The notes under the pieces are model-generated. The model saw only the letters and a program-made list of their open reading frames with translations. It had not been told where the DNA came from and searched no databases. A stretch of DNA of 64,000 nt from JAOXRU01 sp965247735. GTDB taxonomy: Bacteria > Bacteroidota > Bacteroidia > Flavobacteriales > Flavobacteriaceae. The position numbers and the translations under genes were made by a program. The stretch spans positions 3,348,001 to 3,412,000 of the forward strand of contig CBDFHN010000002.1 in assembly GCA_965247735.1 (NCBI GenBank), read 5' to 3'. Positions 42,064 through 50,513 of this stretch are shown here, one piece after another. Every line of letters starts with the position of its first letter. Positions within the stretch are counted from its first letter, which is position 1.

Positions 42064-43290
42064 TTAGTTAAAAATATTGCCAATCCAAGTAAATGCCATC
42101 GTCATGATTATCACAGCAATACTTATAGTTGACATATCGGTTATTATAAATGGGCCAATAATACCTGTTAATAGGATTAGAGCTCCATAAGAAAGTCCAA
42201 ATATCTTGGCTTTTTTAGTATGTTGTAACAATGCTCTTGGTGCAGGTATTAAACAGCACAAAAAGGTGATGGAAAGGATAAAATAGTAACTTACATTAAG
42301 TGAATAAAAGAGTGCTATCGATCCAATCCCTAGAACAAAAAGAAGCCCAAATAATAAACCACTTATTTTTTCAGATTTACTCAATAGAAACTTTCCGTAT
42401 TTATCAAAACTTAAAATAGTATTGGATAAGGGTTCCATAATCCAGCCTCCCAAAGCAAAAAGTAAATAAGCAATTATTAGTGGTATAGCAATATAACTGA
42501 GTCCAATACCTTCTAATAGTTTTACTGATAGGCGATAAGCAATGTATATTCCAATAATAAACCCCCATTGTTTCTTTGAAGATTGATTGCTGATCCAAAA
42601 GGCATAGTTTAAATACCAACGATAAATAAAATTTTTGGATTTTAGTGCGGTACTCATTCCTTGTCTAGCATATTCAAAATTAGGATCAAATTGTAATGCT
42701 TGCTTAAAATGATGCAGTGATTTTTCTGTGTTTTTATTCTCTAATGCTACCCAACCAACATTGGCATGTGAATAGCAATCTTCTGGATTATCGTTAAGGA
42801 TAAATTCAACAGTTTCATCTGCCTCTTCAATTCTATCAAGCTTGGTGAGTATTTGAGCTCTTAGGTTAAGACAAGTATTGTTTTTAGGATTAATTTGAAG
42901 TCCTTCATTAACATAAGCTAAAGCTTCGTCGTATTTTTTTTTTGATAATAGAATAGCGCCTTTGAGTCCAAAATAATTAGCATTATTTGGGTCAATTTCT
43001 AGAGCTGTATCTATAAGGGTTAATGCTTCTTTTTTGTTATCTTTATGGTAATAGTTTTGTGCTTTTAAAAAGAAAACCTCACTACTATTGGGTGTTGTTT
43101 TTAGCAATTCGTCCGCCATACCTAAAGAGGCATCGTATTTTTTCAGGTTAAAAAAGCAAAAAGCTAAATATAGTTTGGCATTGCTATTATTTGGGTCTTC
43201 GGCAATACTGTCGTTTAGGTATTTGCAAGCTTCCTTGAACTTTCCTAATTCGTAGAGTTGAATTCCTCTATCTAGATTTCGAGAGCTCAT
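42064..43290 (-). CDS. TPR protein with C-terminal membrane helices
   Basis: A 408-residue protein with about five tetratricopeptide repeats in the first 215 residues (LYELGKFKEACKYLNDSI, AYVNEGLQINPKNN and similar) followed by about five transmembrane helices (about 245-405). The repeats would face the cytosol. Start and stop overlap the TPR-AAA gene in a TAATG arrangement, so the two are translationally coupled and probably work together at the membrane. Function unknown. Confidence 0.85.
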   Translation of the reverse strand: MSSRNLDRGIQLYELGKFKEACKYLNDSIAEDPNNSNAKLYLAFCFFNLKKYDASLGMADELLKTTPNSSEVFFLKAQNYYHKDNKKEALTLIDTALEIDPNNANYFGLKGAILLSKKKYDEALAYVNEGLQINPKNNTCLNLRAQILTKLDRIEEADETVEFILNDNPEDCYSHANVGWVALENKNTEKSLHHFKQALQFDPNFEYARQGMSTALKSKNFIYRWYLNYAFWISNQSSKKQWGFIIGIYIAYRLSVKLLEGIGLSYIAIPLIIAYLLFALGGWIMEPLSNTILSFDKYGKFLLSKSEKISGLLFGLLFVLGIGSIALFYSLNVSYYFILSITFLCCLIPAPRALLQHTKKAKIFGLSYGALILLTGIIGPFIITDMSTISIAVIIMTMAFTWIGNIFN

Positions 43291-44579
43291 TATTTGGTAA
43301 TTTTTAGATAGTTTAATATTTCATCATATATTCCGCCATCATTAGCATATAAAGCATAATTTTTAGCAGAACTAAACCATTCTTTTGTGGAGGATTTTGT
43401 TTTTTTAATGGCTTTTAGCAATTCTTTTGTGGTTAATGGTCTTGGAATTCCATCAGCAAAAGATTCTTCTAGTTTTACTTCAATAGCAACATCTATCGCC
43501 GATTGAATATCTGCTCCAGAATAGGATTTAGCTGCTTTAGCTAGTGCCTGATAATCAATAATTTCTGTTGGTTTATCTTTTAGGTGAATGTTAAAAATTG
43601 CTGATTTGGCCTCAGTATCTGGTGGCGCTACAAAAATAATCCTATCGAAGCGTCCAGGCCTTCTAAAAGCAGGATCTAAATACCAAGGTGCATTTGTAGC
43701 TCCAATAATCAGAATACCATCATTATCTGCATCAATGCCATCTAACTCTGCAAGAAATTGATTGATTACTGTTCTTCCTGCACTTTTATTCATATCGTTT
43801 CTATTGGCGCCAAGGGCATCAACTTCATCAATAAAAATAACACATGGTTTGTTTTTTCGGGCAGTTTCAAAAATTTCATGTAGGTTCCGTTCCGAGCTTC
43901 CAATCCACATATCCAAAATTTCATTAATACCTACATTAATAAAATTCGCATTAATTTCTCCTGCTGTTGCTTTTGCTAAATATGTTTTACCACATCCTGG
44001 AGGGCCATAAAGGAGTATTCCTCCACCTGTTTTTTTTCCATAAGCCTTATAGAGTTCTTGATGTTCTAATGGCTTTATAATTTTTAAAGAAATTTCTTTT
44101 TTTACTTTATCCATCCCGCCAATATCACTGAAATTCATATTGGGCTTATTCATAAACTGTATACCATCTTCATCATAACTTTCCGATGTGTCTGCTGTAG
44201 AAGAAGCTCTTAGAACTTCATCAAAACTTTCGTTAGTATATGATGGGTTTATTTCAAGAATGGTTTTATAAATTTCTTGTGCTTCCGTATAGTTTTCATT
44301 GCTTAGAAAACAATAACATTTAAGTTCTAGATGTTTAATATTGTTTGTAGAGATCTCATCTAGAATTACCTCGGCAGCAGATATTTTTTGCTGCTTATAA
44401 AAACAATAGGCCAATTCATATTTTACTTTTTCTAAAGATGAATCTAATGCAATGATTTCTGTAAGTTGTTTTTCGCATTCAAGAAAGGCTCCTTTTTCTA
44501 AATACAATTTGGCAACTTGTAGTTTTAATGGAATATTGTTAGGTGAAAAATTTAAAGCATCTAATAGGCTTTCTAGCAT
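43290..44579 (-). CDS. TPR-AAA ATPase
   Basis: A 429-residue protein: an N-terminal TPR region (about 1-115), a linker (115-145), then a Cdc48/spastin-type AAA domain with Walker A GPPGCGKT (192-199), Walker B CVIFIDEVDALG (246-257), sensor and Arg-finger segment FRRPGRFDRIIF. The TPR module is presumably a substrate or partner binder and the AAA ring a remodelling motor. It is coupled to the membrane TPR gene. Such TPR-AAA proteins are encoded in flavobacteria but I know no described function. Confidence 0.88.
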   Translation of the reverse strand: MLESLLDALNFSPNNIPLKLQVAKLYLEKGAFLECEKQLTEIIALDSSLEKVKYELAYCFYKQQKISAAEVILDEISTNNIKHLELKCYCFLSNENYTEAQEIYKTILEINPSYTNESFDEVLRASSTADTSESYDEDGIQFMNKPNMNFSDIGGMDKVKKEISLKIIKPLEHQELYKAYGKKTGGGILLYGPPGCGKTYLAKATAGEINANFINVGINEILDMWIGSSERNLHEIFETARKNKPCVIFIDEVDALGANRNDMNKSAGRTVINQFLAELDGIDADNDGILIIGATNAPWYLDPAFRRPGRFDRIIFVAPPDTEAKSAIFNIHLKDKPTEIIDYQALAKAAKSYSGADIQSAIDVAIEVKLEESFADGIPRPLTTKELLKAIKKTKSSTKEWFSSAKNYALYANDGGIYDEILNYLKITK

Positions 44580-44694
44580 AAAAAATAAGTTTATAAAGAA
44601 TCATAACATTAAAATAATTTAGGAGTTATGATGACGTTTTGTTTTAAGGAATAAAAATAAGGATTTAAAAGACAATACTGTTATGTACAATTAC

Positions 44695-45468
44695 TTATTC
44701 TAAGTTCTTAATGTACTTTTCTGCATTTATCTGTACATCATCTTCTCCTACCTGATCAAATGGATTTTCTAAATGAAATTGTATGTTATCTAAAGCCACT
44801 AATATTACACTAAATAATACAGGAACAGCATAATGCAACCAATAATTGAAATTTGTGGCAGTTTCGGCAAAATGTGGACCATAAACAATAGGTAGAATAA
44901 TAATAAAAATATCACTATAGGTACGTAATGTTCTAGGAGTTCTGTATTGGTATATGTGTTTTATACGCTCAAAAGAGATCATCATTTTGCTTAAAAACTG
45001 ATTAGATCTAGAAGCCTCTCCTGAGGGCAAACCATGAGAACGAAGACTTTTTATAAATACCGATAAATCCTCAAAGCTATTATAGATCTTTTTTTCATGA
45101 ATCTCTAATTCGCTAACTGGGTTAGAAAACATGTCTCTACAATTCTCAAGAAGCTTAGAAAGGTGTGTTTTTAGTTCTTCTTTTAATTCTTGTGGTGGAT
45201 TTTCCAACCAATGCGATACCGCAAAAAACAATGCTCTTCCATGTGCCTTAATAGATCCGTATTCGTCTAATGCCACTTCTCTACGTTTATAAGCACCTCC
45301 AATAGAAAAAACAATAGGGAAAACAATAGCAGTACTAATTAATGTAAGTGGAAAATGGGCTTGAATATCATATTCTAAACAAATGGCAGTAGATAAAATA
45401 GATAGTGTAGTAACAATCAGTGTTTTTAGATTGATGATTAAGCGAATTCTTTTAATATATTTCCACAT
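44695..45468 (-). CDS. bestrophin-like anion channel
   Basis: A 257-residue membrane protein with helices near 12-32, 40-58 and two in the last third, and the C-terminal NIQFHLENPFDQVGEDDVQI pattern of bestrophins (family UPF0187). Bacterial homologues form pentameric channels for ions. Lies just after a GCAAAAG repeat array; the array is 34 bp before the start codon, so a change in its length could alter expression. Confidence 0.85.
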   Translation of the reverse strand: MWKYIKRIRLIINLKTLIVTTLSILSTAICLEYDIQAHFPLTLISTAIVFPIVFSIGGAYKRREVALDEYGSIKAHGRALFFAVSHWLENPPQELKEELKTHLSKLLENCRDMFSNPVSELEIHEKKIYNSFEDLSVFIKSLRSHGLPSGEASRSNQFLSKMMISFERIKHIYQYRTPRTLRTYSDIFIIILPIVYGPHFAETATNFNYWLHYAVPVLFSVILVALDNIQFHLENPFDQVGEDDVQINAEKYIKNLE

Positions 45469-45502
45469 GGGTATTGTGTTGTTATTATGAATTTATTTTT
45501 TT

Positions 45503-45610
45503 GCAAAAGGCAAAAGGCAAAAGGCAAAAGGCAAAAGGCAAAAGGCAAAAGGCAAAAGGCAAAAGGCAAAAGGCAAAAGGCAAAAGGCAAAAGGCAAAAG
45601 GCAAAAGGCA
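45503..45610. repeat. GCAAAAG heptamer array (15.4 copies)
   Basis: Fifteen uninterrupted copies of GCAAAAG and a partial one, identical throughout, between the stop of hemF (45617) and the start of the bestrophin-like gene (45468). The period of 7 is not a multiple of three. It is not a CRISPR: there are no spacers. Confidence 0.97.
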
Positions 45611-45616
45611 ATTAAA

Positions 45617-46519
45617 TTAGACCCAATTTACAGGTTTTTTTAAAACAGTTATTAGTTTTTCTTCATCACTGTCTTTTTCTGGCTGATGATCATATACCCA
45701 TTGTACATGTGGAGGAAGACTCATTAAAATACTTTCTATTCTTCCATTGGTTTTAAGTCCAAATAATGTGCCTTTATCGTGAACTAAATTGAATTCTACA
45801 TAACGACCTCTTCTAATTTCTTGCCAAGTTCGTTGCGCTTTTGAATAATTTAGGTTTTTTCTTTTTTCAACAATAGGGACATAACTTTCTAGAAAACTAT
45901 TTCCTACTTCAGTAGTAAAGTCATACCAATTTTGCATGGTCATTTCTTCGTTTGCTTTGCAATAGTCGTAGAATAATCCTCCTATACCTCTAGCTTCGTT
46001 TCTATGGCTGTTATAGAAATATTCGTCACATCTATTTTTGTATTTGGTGTAAAAGTCAGGGCTATGTTTGTCGCAAGCAATTTTACAGGTGCTATGAAAG
46101 TGGATAGCATCTTCTTCAAACAAATAATAAGGGGTAAGGTCTTGCCCGCCACCAAACCAGCTGTCTACAATAGTACCTTCTTTATCATACATTTCAAAAT
46201 ACCTCCAATTTGCATGTACAGTCGGAACCATCGGGTTTTTAGGATGTAAAACGAGGCTTAGTCCACAGGCAAAAAAGTTAGCTTCTTTTACTCCAAAATG
46301 TTTTTGCATTGTTTCTGGTAACTCACCATGAACAGCAGAGATGTTAACGCCCCCTTTTTCAAAAACAGTCCCGTTTTCAATCACTCTAGTACGACCACCA
46401 CCGCCTTCTGGGCGTTTCCAGATATCTTCTTGAAAAGTTGCTTTACCATCTACAGTAGCAAGTTTTGATGTGATTTGATCCTGTAATTGTTGAATATAGT
46501 TGTAAAATTGATCTTTCAT
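45617..46519 (-). CDS. hemF: oxygen-dependent coproporphyrinogen III oxidase
   Basis: A 300-residue HemF, which oxidatively decarboxylates coproporphyrinogen III with O2. Typical stretches: SLVLHPKNPMVPTVHANWRY, WFGGGQDLTPYY, GIGGLFYDYC and RRGRYVEFNLVHDKGTLFGL. Length is normal (about 300). Its 3' end lies next to the heptamer array. It indicates aerobic heme synthesis. Confidence 0.96.
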   Translation of the reverse strand: MKDQFYNYIQQLQDQITSKLATVDGKATFQEDIWKRPEGGGGRTRVIENGTVFEKGGVNISAVHGELPETMQKHFGVKEANFFACGLSLVLHPKNPMVPTVHANWRYFEMYDKEGTIVDSWFGGGQDLTPYYLFEEDAIHFHSTCKIACDKHSPDFYTKYKNRCDEYFYNSHRNEARGIGGLFYDYCKANEEMTMQNWYDFTTEVGNSFLESYVPIVEKRKNLNYSKAQRTWQEIRRGRYVEFNLVHDKGTLFGLKTNGRIESILMSLPPHVQWVYDHQPEKDSDEEKLITVLKKPVNWV

Positions 46520-46585
46520 TTTTCTTAAATGAGTTTTATATTAGTATCATTTGTGGCAAATTGCTGAACTCCTATCATTTATGTT

Positions 46586-47230
46586 TTAAGCAGATTTAGA
46601 ATCTGGACGTTTTAAAAAACTGATGTTTTTATGGAGCAAATATAGTTGTATTAGACCTATTAAAGTATAGTATGTAAAGCCTAAACATATTGCGGTATGT
46701 GGTAGGTCTGTAAAAAGCCCGCCCGATGTTTTGTGATCGTTATAACCAGAGCTTTCAAGAAAATTTGAATTAAGGCCAAATTCGGGGATGCTATCGCTAA
46801 AAATGGCAACAATCATAACGAGTACAAAATATATTAGCACAGAAAAAACGGACATTAAAACTGCTCGGATTCTAATATGTTTGGGAACATCTGAAAAAGC
46901 AAAACGCATTCTGTTAAAAACCACAAAGAAATAGATATAAAGAATGCTATTACCATCTGGAATGGAGTAGTTAAAAGCTAAAGCGAAAAGCCCGTATAAT
47001 GGAAGTAATAAAAATAACGTTACTTTTTTTGGCATTACAGCCATAAATACTCCTGAATGAACCATTATAAACTCAAAAGCCATTAATGTGGCAAAAGAAT
47101 AGATAATTGAAACCTGATTGGCTTCAGGAGATAACCATAATGATAGATATTTAAAAGCTAAAACAAGGCTCATTAATACACCGCCATATTCAAAAGGCCT
47201 ATCATAACGTTCTATTATTTTTAAAGTCAT
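46586..47230 (-). CDS. multi-pass membrane protein of unknown function
   Basis: A 214-residue protein with about six transmembrane segments (near 14-36, 43-64, 70-88, 95-112, 122-145 and 170-195). It has no enzyme motif I can recognise. It starts 1 bp after the DUF6973-like gene ends, so the pair are probably co-transcribed. Confidence 0.6.
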   Translation of the reverse strand: MTLKIIERYDRPFEYGGVLMSLVLAFKYLSLWLSPEANQVSIIYSFATLMAFEFIMVHSGVFMAVMPKKVTLFLLLPLYGLFALAFNYSIPDGNSILYIYFFVVFNRMRFAFSDVPKHIRIRAVLMSVFSVLIYFVLVMIVAIFSDSIPEFGLNSNFLESSGYNDHKTSGGLFTDLPHTAICLGFTYYTLIGLIQLYLLHKNISFLKRPDSKSA

Positions 47231-47231
47231 G

Positions 47232-47723
47232 TTATAGATTTATGATATATACTAATTTGGTTTTGTAAAGTGCTATATCGCTTGGCTTTGTTATTTTTTT
47301 TGCTTCCTTGGTCATTGTTTTTAGATGGGTTACAATCTCAGAAGTTGTAAAGTTCGAATGTGTTTTAAAAAGCTCAATTCCAATAGCATTATTGTGTGAA
47401 TCCATTGCTCTCATTAGTGGTGGATTTGGCATAATATCCTCATGGTAATCAGTAATTATTTTTGCCCATGCCTTTGCTTTTATTTTGTTCTTTTTCCACT
47501 GATAAGCTTTTTTTGCCAATAGGTAACTCCATAAAGCATGTCTAAAAGCATTGGCTAGATTGTCTTTATGGTGTAGTTTTCCGTAATGTGAATTGGCAAG
47601 TTGTATGCATTTTTTGGTGGCACTTAGTGTAGGGAATCCATAAATAGGGTGTACTAAAAACAATTTTAATAAACCCCATCCGTAGCTAATATTAATAGTT
47701 TTGATGAGGTTTATGAATTTCAT
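47232..47723 (-). CDS. DUF6973-like protein
   Basis: A 163-residue protein with the pattern NAFRHALWSYLL and DYHEDIMPNPPLMRAMDSHN that I associate with the DUF6973 family, which may be a histidine-rich hydrolase-like fold. No signal peptide. Its start codon lies at the end of a 91-bp repeat unit (47720-47810), as at the serine hydrolase locus at 34644. Confidence 0.7.
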   Translation of the reverse strand: MKFINLIKTINISYGWGLLKLFLVHPIYGFPTLSATKKCIQLANSHYGKLHHKDNLANAFRHALWSYLLAKKAYQWKKNKIKAKAWAKIITDYHEDIMPNPPLMRAMDSHNNAIGIELFKTHSNFTTSEIVTHLKTMTKEAKKITKPSDIALYKTKLVYIINL

Positions 47724-47843
47724 GTGTCTATACTTATTTTTATTAAATCTGTCACATGTTGTTCGCTATTAGTCATTCCCTTGGGTGATAAACTCTTTAG
47801 CATGCTCGTTTCATGTAATTTATTGTTTTTTAACGGTCACATG
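47720..47843 (-). repeat. 91-bp repeat family, 1.4 copies at the DUF6973 locus
   Basis: On the minus strand the stretch begins right after the hemE stop, carries the end part of a unit (...CATGTGACCG to ATGAAAC, 47811-47843), then one full 91-bp unit (47720-47810) ending TATAGACACATGAAA on the gene start. Core CACCCAAGG(A/G)(G/A)ATGACTAA is shared with 34641-34865; the peptide frame is not kept (it reads MKRAC stop). Confidence 0.8.
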
Positions 47844-48869
47844 TTATTTTTTATATTCTTTTACAGCGTCTATAAATGCTTTTGCATTGTCTAATGGAAT
47901 GTTTGGAAGGATTCCATGACCTAAATTTACAATATATTTATCGGTGCCAAATTCGTTAATCATTTGAGTAACCATTTTTTTAATTTCTGCAGGTGGTGAT
48001 AACAAACGAGAAGGATCAAAATTACCTTGCAATGTAATATTTCCCCCAGTAAGGTATCTTGCATTTCTTGCAGAGCATGTCCAGTCAATTCCTAATGCAG
48101 AAGCATTACTTTTTGCCATATCTCCTAATGCAAACCAGCATCCTTTTCCGAAAGCAATTACTGGAGCATCATCTTTTAAGGCTTCAATAATTTGGTTGAT
48201 ATACTGCCAAGAAAACTCATTATAATCTGTTGGTGATAACATGCCTCCCCAAGAATCAAAAATCTGAACTGCATTTACTCCAGCCTGTACTTTTTTCTTA
48301 AGATATGCTATAGTTGTGTCTGTTATTTTTTGAAGTAATAAATGTGCTGCTACAGGTTGTGTAAAGCAAAATTCTTTGGCTTTATCAAAGTTTTTGCTTC
48401 CTTGCCCTTGAACACAATAGCATAGGATTGTCCATGGAGAACCAGCAAAACCTATTAATGGAATATCGTCATCTAGTTTTTCTTTGGTCATCTTTATGGC
48501 GTCCATTACATAACCAAGTGTTTCGTCTATATCCGGAACAATAACATCATTTACCATTGCAGCAGTACGAATAGGATTTGGAAGATATGGACCAAAGTTT
48601 GGTCTCATTTCTACTTCAATATTCATTGCCTGAGGAATTACAAGGATGTCAGAAAATAATATTGCTGCATCCATTCCGTATCTTCTAATAGGCTGTACTG
48701 TAATTTCACTTGCTATTTCTGGAGTTTGGCAACGGGTAAAAAAATCATATTTTTCGCGTAGTGCAATAAATTCTGGTAAATAACGCCCTGCCTGGCGCAT
48801 CATCCATACTGGTGGACGGTCTACAGATTCTCCTTTTAAAGCTCTTAGAAATAAATCGTTTTTAATCAT
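47844..48869 (-). CDS. hemE: uroporphyrinogen decarboxylase
   Basis: A 341-residue HemE, which removes four carboxyl groups from uroporphyrinogen III. Contains PPVWMMRQAGRYLPEF near the start, ILFSDILVIPQAM, GFAGSPWTILCY, FDSWGGMLSP and NLGHGILPNIP near the end. Overlaps hemD by 8 nt. Directly followed by the 91-bp repeat. Confidence 0.97.
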   Translation of the reverse strand: MIKNDLFLRALKGESVDRPPVWMMRQAGRYLPEFIALREKYDFFTRCQTPEIASEITVQPIRRYGMDAAILFSDILVIPQAMNIEVEMRPNFGPYLPNPIRTAAMVNDVIVPDIDETLGYVMDAIKMTKEKLDDDIPLIGFAGSPWTILCYCVQGQGSKNFDKAKEFCFTQPVAAHLLLQKITDTTIAYLKKKVQAGVNAVQIFDSWGGMLSPTDYNEFSWQYINQIIEALKDDAPVIAFGKGCWFALGDMAKSNASALGIDWTCSARNARYLTGGNITLQGNFDPSRLLSPPAEIKKMVTQMINEFGTDKYIVNLGHGILPNIPLDNAKAFIDAVKEYKK

Positions 48870-49560
48870 TGTTTTGTTGGTGTTTAACTACCTGCTCAAG
48901 TACATGTTCTATAGTAGGCTGTGTAGCTGTAATTATATAATTGCTATGTTTTTTTGCTTCAGAAGCGGTAGTGTTTCCAATGCAAAAGGCTATAGCGTTT
49001 TTGATTTTATTTGTTGTAGTATAACTCTTTACGGCACTAGGACTAAAAAATAAAATACCGTCAAATTTTCCTGCTATTTTTTGACTATTTAGTTTTGTAG
49101 TATATACAGGAATAGTACTAATATTAATATTATGTTGCAAAAGGGTGTTTGGTAACTCTTCTCTTTTTTCCGTTCCACAGAAAAATGTAAATTCTTCTTT
49201 AGCGTGGTTTTTTGCAATAATTTGTGCTAAATCGCTTGCGTTTTGTGCAAAAACAACAACATTTATATTGTTTTTTTCTAAAAGAGCTTTTGTTTTACTG
49301 CCAACACAATAACAATTTTTGATGCTAATATCGGATTGTTTAATTGCTTTAAAAGCATTTTTACTCGTGATAATTACATTGATAAACTCTCCTTGTATAT
49401 CAAAAAGCAACGGTTCTATTGTTATGGCGTTATATTCTTGAATATCAATTTTTGCATGCAAGAGAATTTCTTTTTGAGGAGGAGTCAATTTTTTAGTAGA
49501 AAGAATTTTAGAAACTTTCTTTTTATAGGTTGATTGTGCTATTTTATTTTGCTTCTCCAT
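48862..49560 (-). CDS. hemD: uroporphyrinogen-III synthase
   Basis: A 232-residue HemD-type protein, which cyclises hydroxymethylbilane with ring D inversion. The family has low identity; the bilobed pattern is seen in VIITSKNAFKAIK, CVGSKTKALLEKNNI, FFCGTEKREELP, and LFFSPSAVKSY with FCIGNTTASEAKK. Identification is supported by position between hemC and hemE. The ATG at 49560 was chosen; a GTG at 49575 is possible. Confidence 0.88.
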   Translation of the reverse strand: MEKQNKIAQSTYKKKVSKILSTKKLTPPQKEILLHAKIDIQEYNAITIEPLLFDIQGEFINVIITSKNAFKAIKQSDISIKNCYCVGSKTKALLEKNNINVVVFAQNASDLAQIIAKNHAKEEFTFFCGTEKREELPNTLLQHNINISTIPVYTTKLNSQKIAGKFDGILFFSPSAVKSYTTTNKIKNAIAFCIGNTTASEAKKHSNYIITATQPTIEHVLEQVVKHQQNND

Positions 49561-49589
49561 TAGGCTGTAAAACACTGCTTTATTTTTGC

Positions 49590-50513
49590 TTATATCTTGT
49601 GTTTTGCAATATGTTCTTTTATGTTTATCATTAGTTCTTTACCGCCATTTGTAAGGACTTCTTGAGCACAAGCTTTTCCAAAACCAGGATGATTTGCTAT
49701 GCTAACATTTTTATTGATTTCAACCTTTTGCGTTCCATCTAAAGAAAATAATACCCCAGAGAAATGGATGGTATCGGCTTTTATTTCTGCTAAAGCACCA
49801 ATTGGCGCTGTACAACCACCTTCTAGTTCTTTTAGAAACTCACGTTCTATTGTAGTGCAAATTTCTGTTTCTTTATGGTTTAGTTTCGCAATTGCTGTTG
49901 TGGAATAATCATCATTTTCTAAGGTAACAATTACCATTGCGCCTTGTGCAGGAGCTGGAGTCATCCAATCTAAAGTGCTGTAATCTTTTGGTGTAAGGTT
50001 TATGCGTTCTAGTCCAGCAGCGGCAAAAATAGCACCATTCCAGCTGCTGTTTTCTAATTTTTGCATTCTTGTGTTGACATTTCCTCTTAGGTCTACTACA
50101 TTATGTTTTGGATATTTGTGTAGCCATTGCGCCCTTCTGCGTAAACTTCCTGTAGCAATAGTGCCTTCCTTTTCTAAGAAGTCTAGTCCTTTATGTACAA
50201 GAATATCGGTTACATTAGCACGTTCTAAAACTGCTGTCTGTTGTATGCCTTTTGGTAGTGCGGTAGGCACATCTTTCATAGAGTGCACAGCAATATCTAC
50301 TTTGTTACTAAGCATGGCAATATCCAATGTTTTGGTAAATATTCCTGTAATGCCTAGTTCATATAGTGGTTTGTCTAAAATAAGGTCACCAGTAGATTTT
50401 ACTGGAACAAGTTCCGTTCTATAACCAAGTGTTTCTAATTTGTTTTTTACAGTATTGGCTTGCCATAGTGCAAGTTCACTATCTCTAGTGCCAATTCTTA
50501 TGATTTTACTCAT
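49590..50513 (-). CDS. hemC: hydroxymethylbilane synthase
   Basis: A 307-residue HemC which joins four porphobilinogen units. Contains RIGTRDSELALWQANTVK, VDIAVHSMKDVPTALP, ATGSLRRRAQWLHKYP, and the dipyrromethane cofactor cysteine in LEGGCTAPIGAL. Overlaps hemA by 8 nt (50506-50513), so translation is coupled. Confidence 0.97.
   Translation of the reverse strand: MSKIIRIGTRDSELALWQANTVKNKLETLGYRTELVPVKSTGDLILDKPLYELGITGIFTKTLDIAMLSNKVDIAVHSMKDVPTALPKGIQQTAVLERANVTDILVHKGLDFLEKEGTIATGSLRRRAQWLHKYPKHNVVDLRGNVNTRMQKLENSSWNGAIFAAAGLERINLTPKDYSTLDWMTPAPAQGAMVIVTLENDDYSTTAIAKLNHKETEICTTIEREFLKELEGGCTAPIGALAEIKADTIHFSGVLFSLDGTQKVEINKNVSIANHPGFGKACAQEVLTNGGKELMINIKEHIAKHKI

Noticed and set aside
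45503..45610. CRISPR array
   Set aside because: The units are contiguous 7-bp copies with no spacers and no cas genes nearby.
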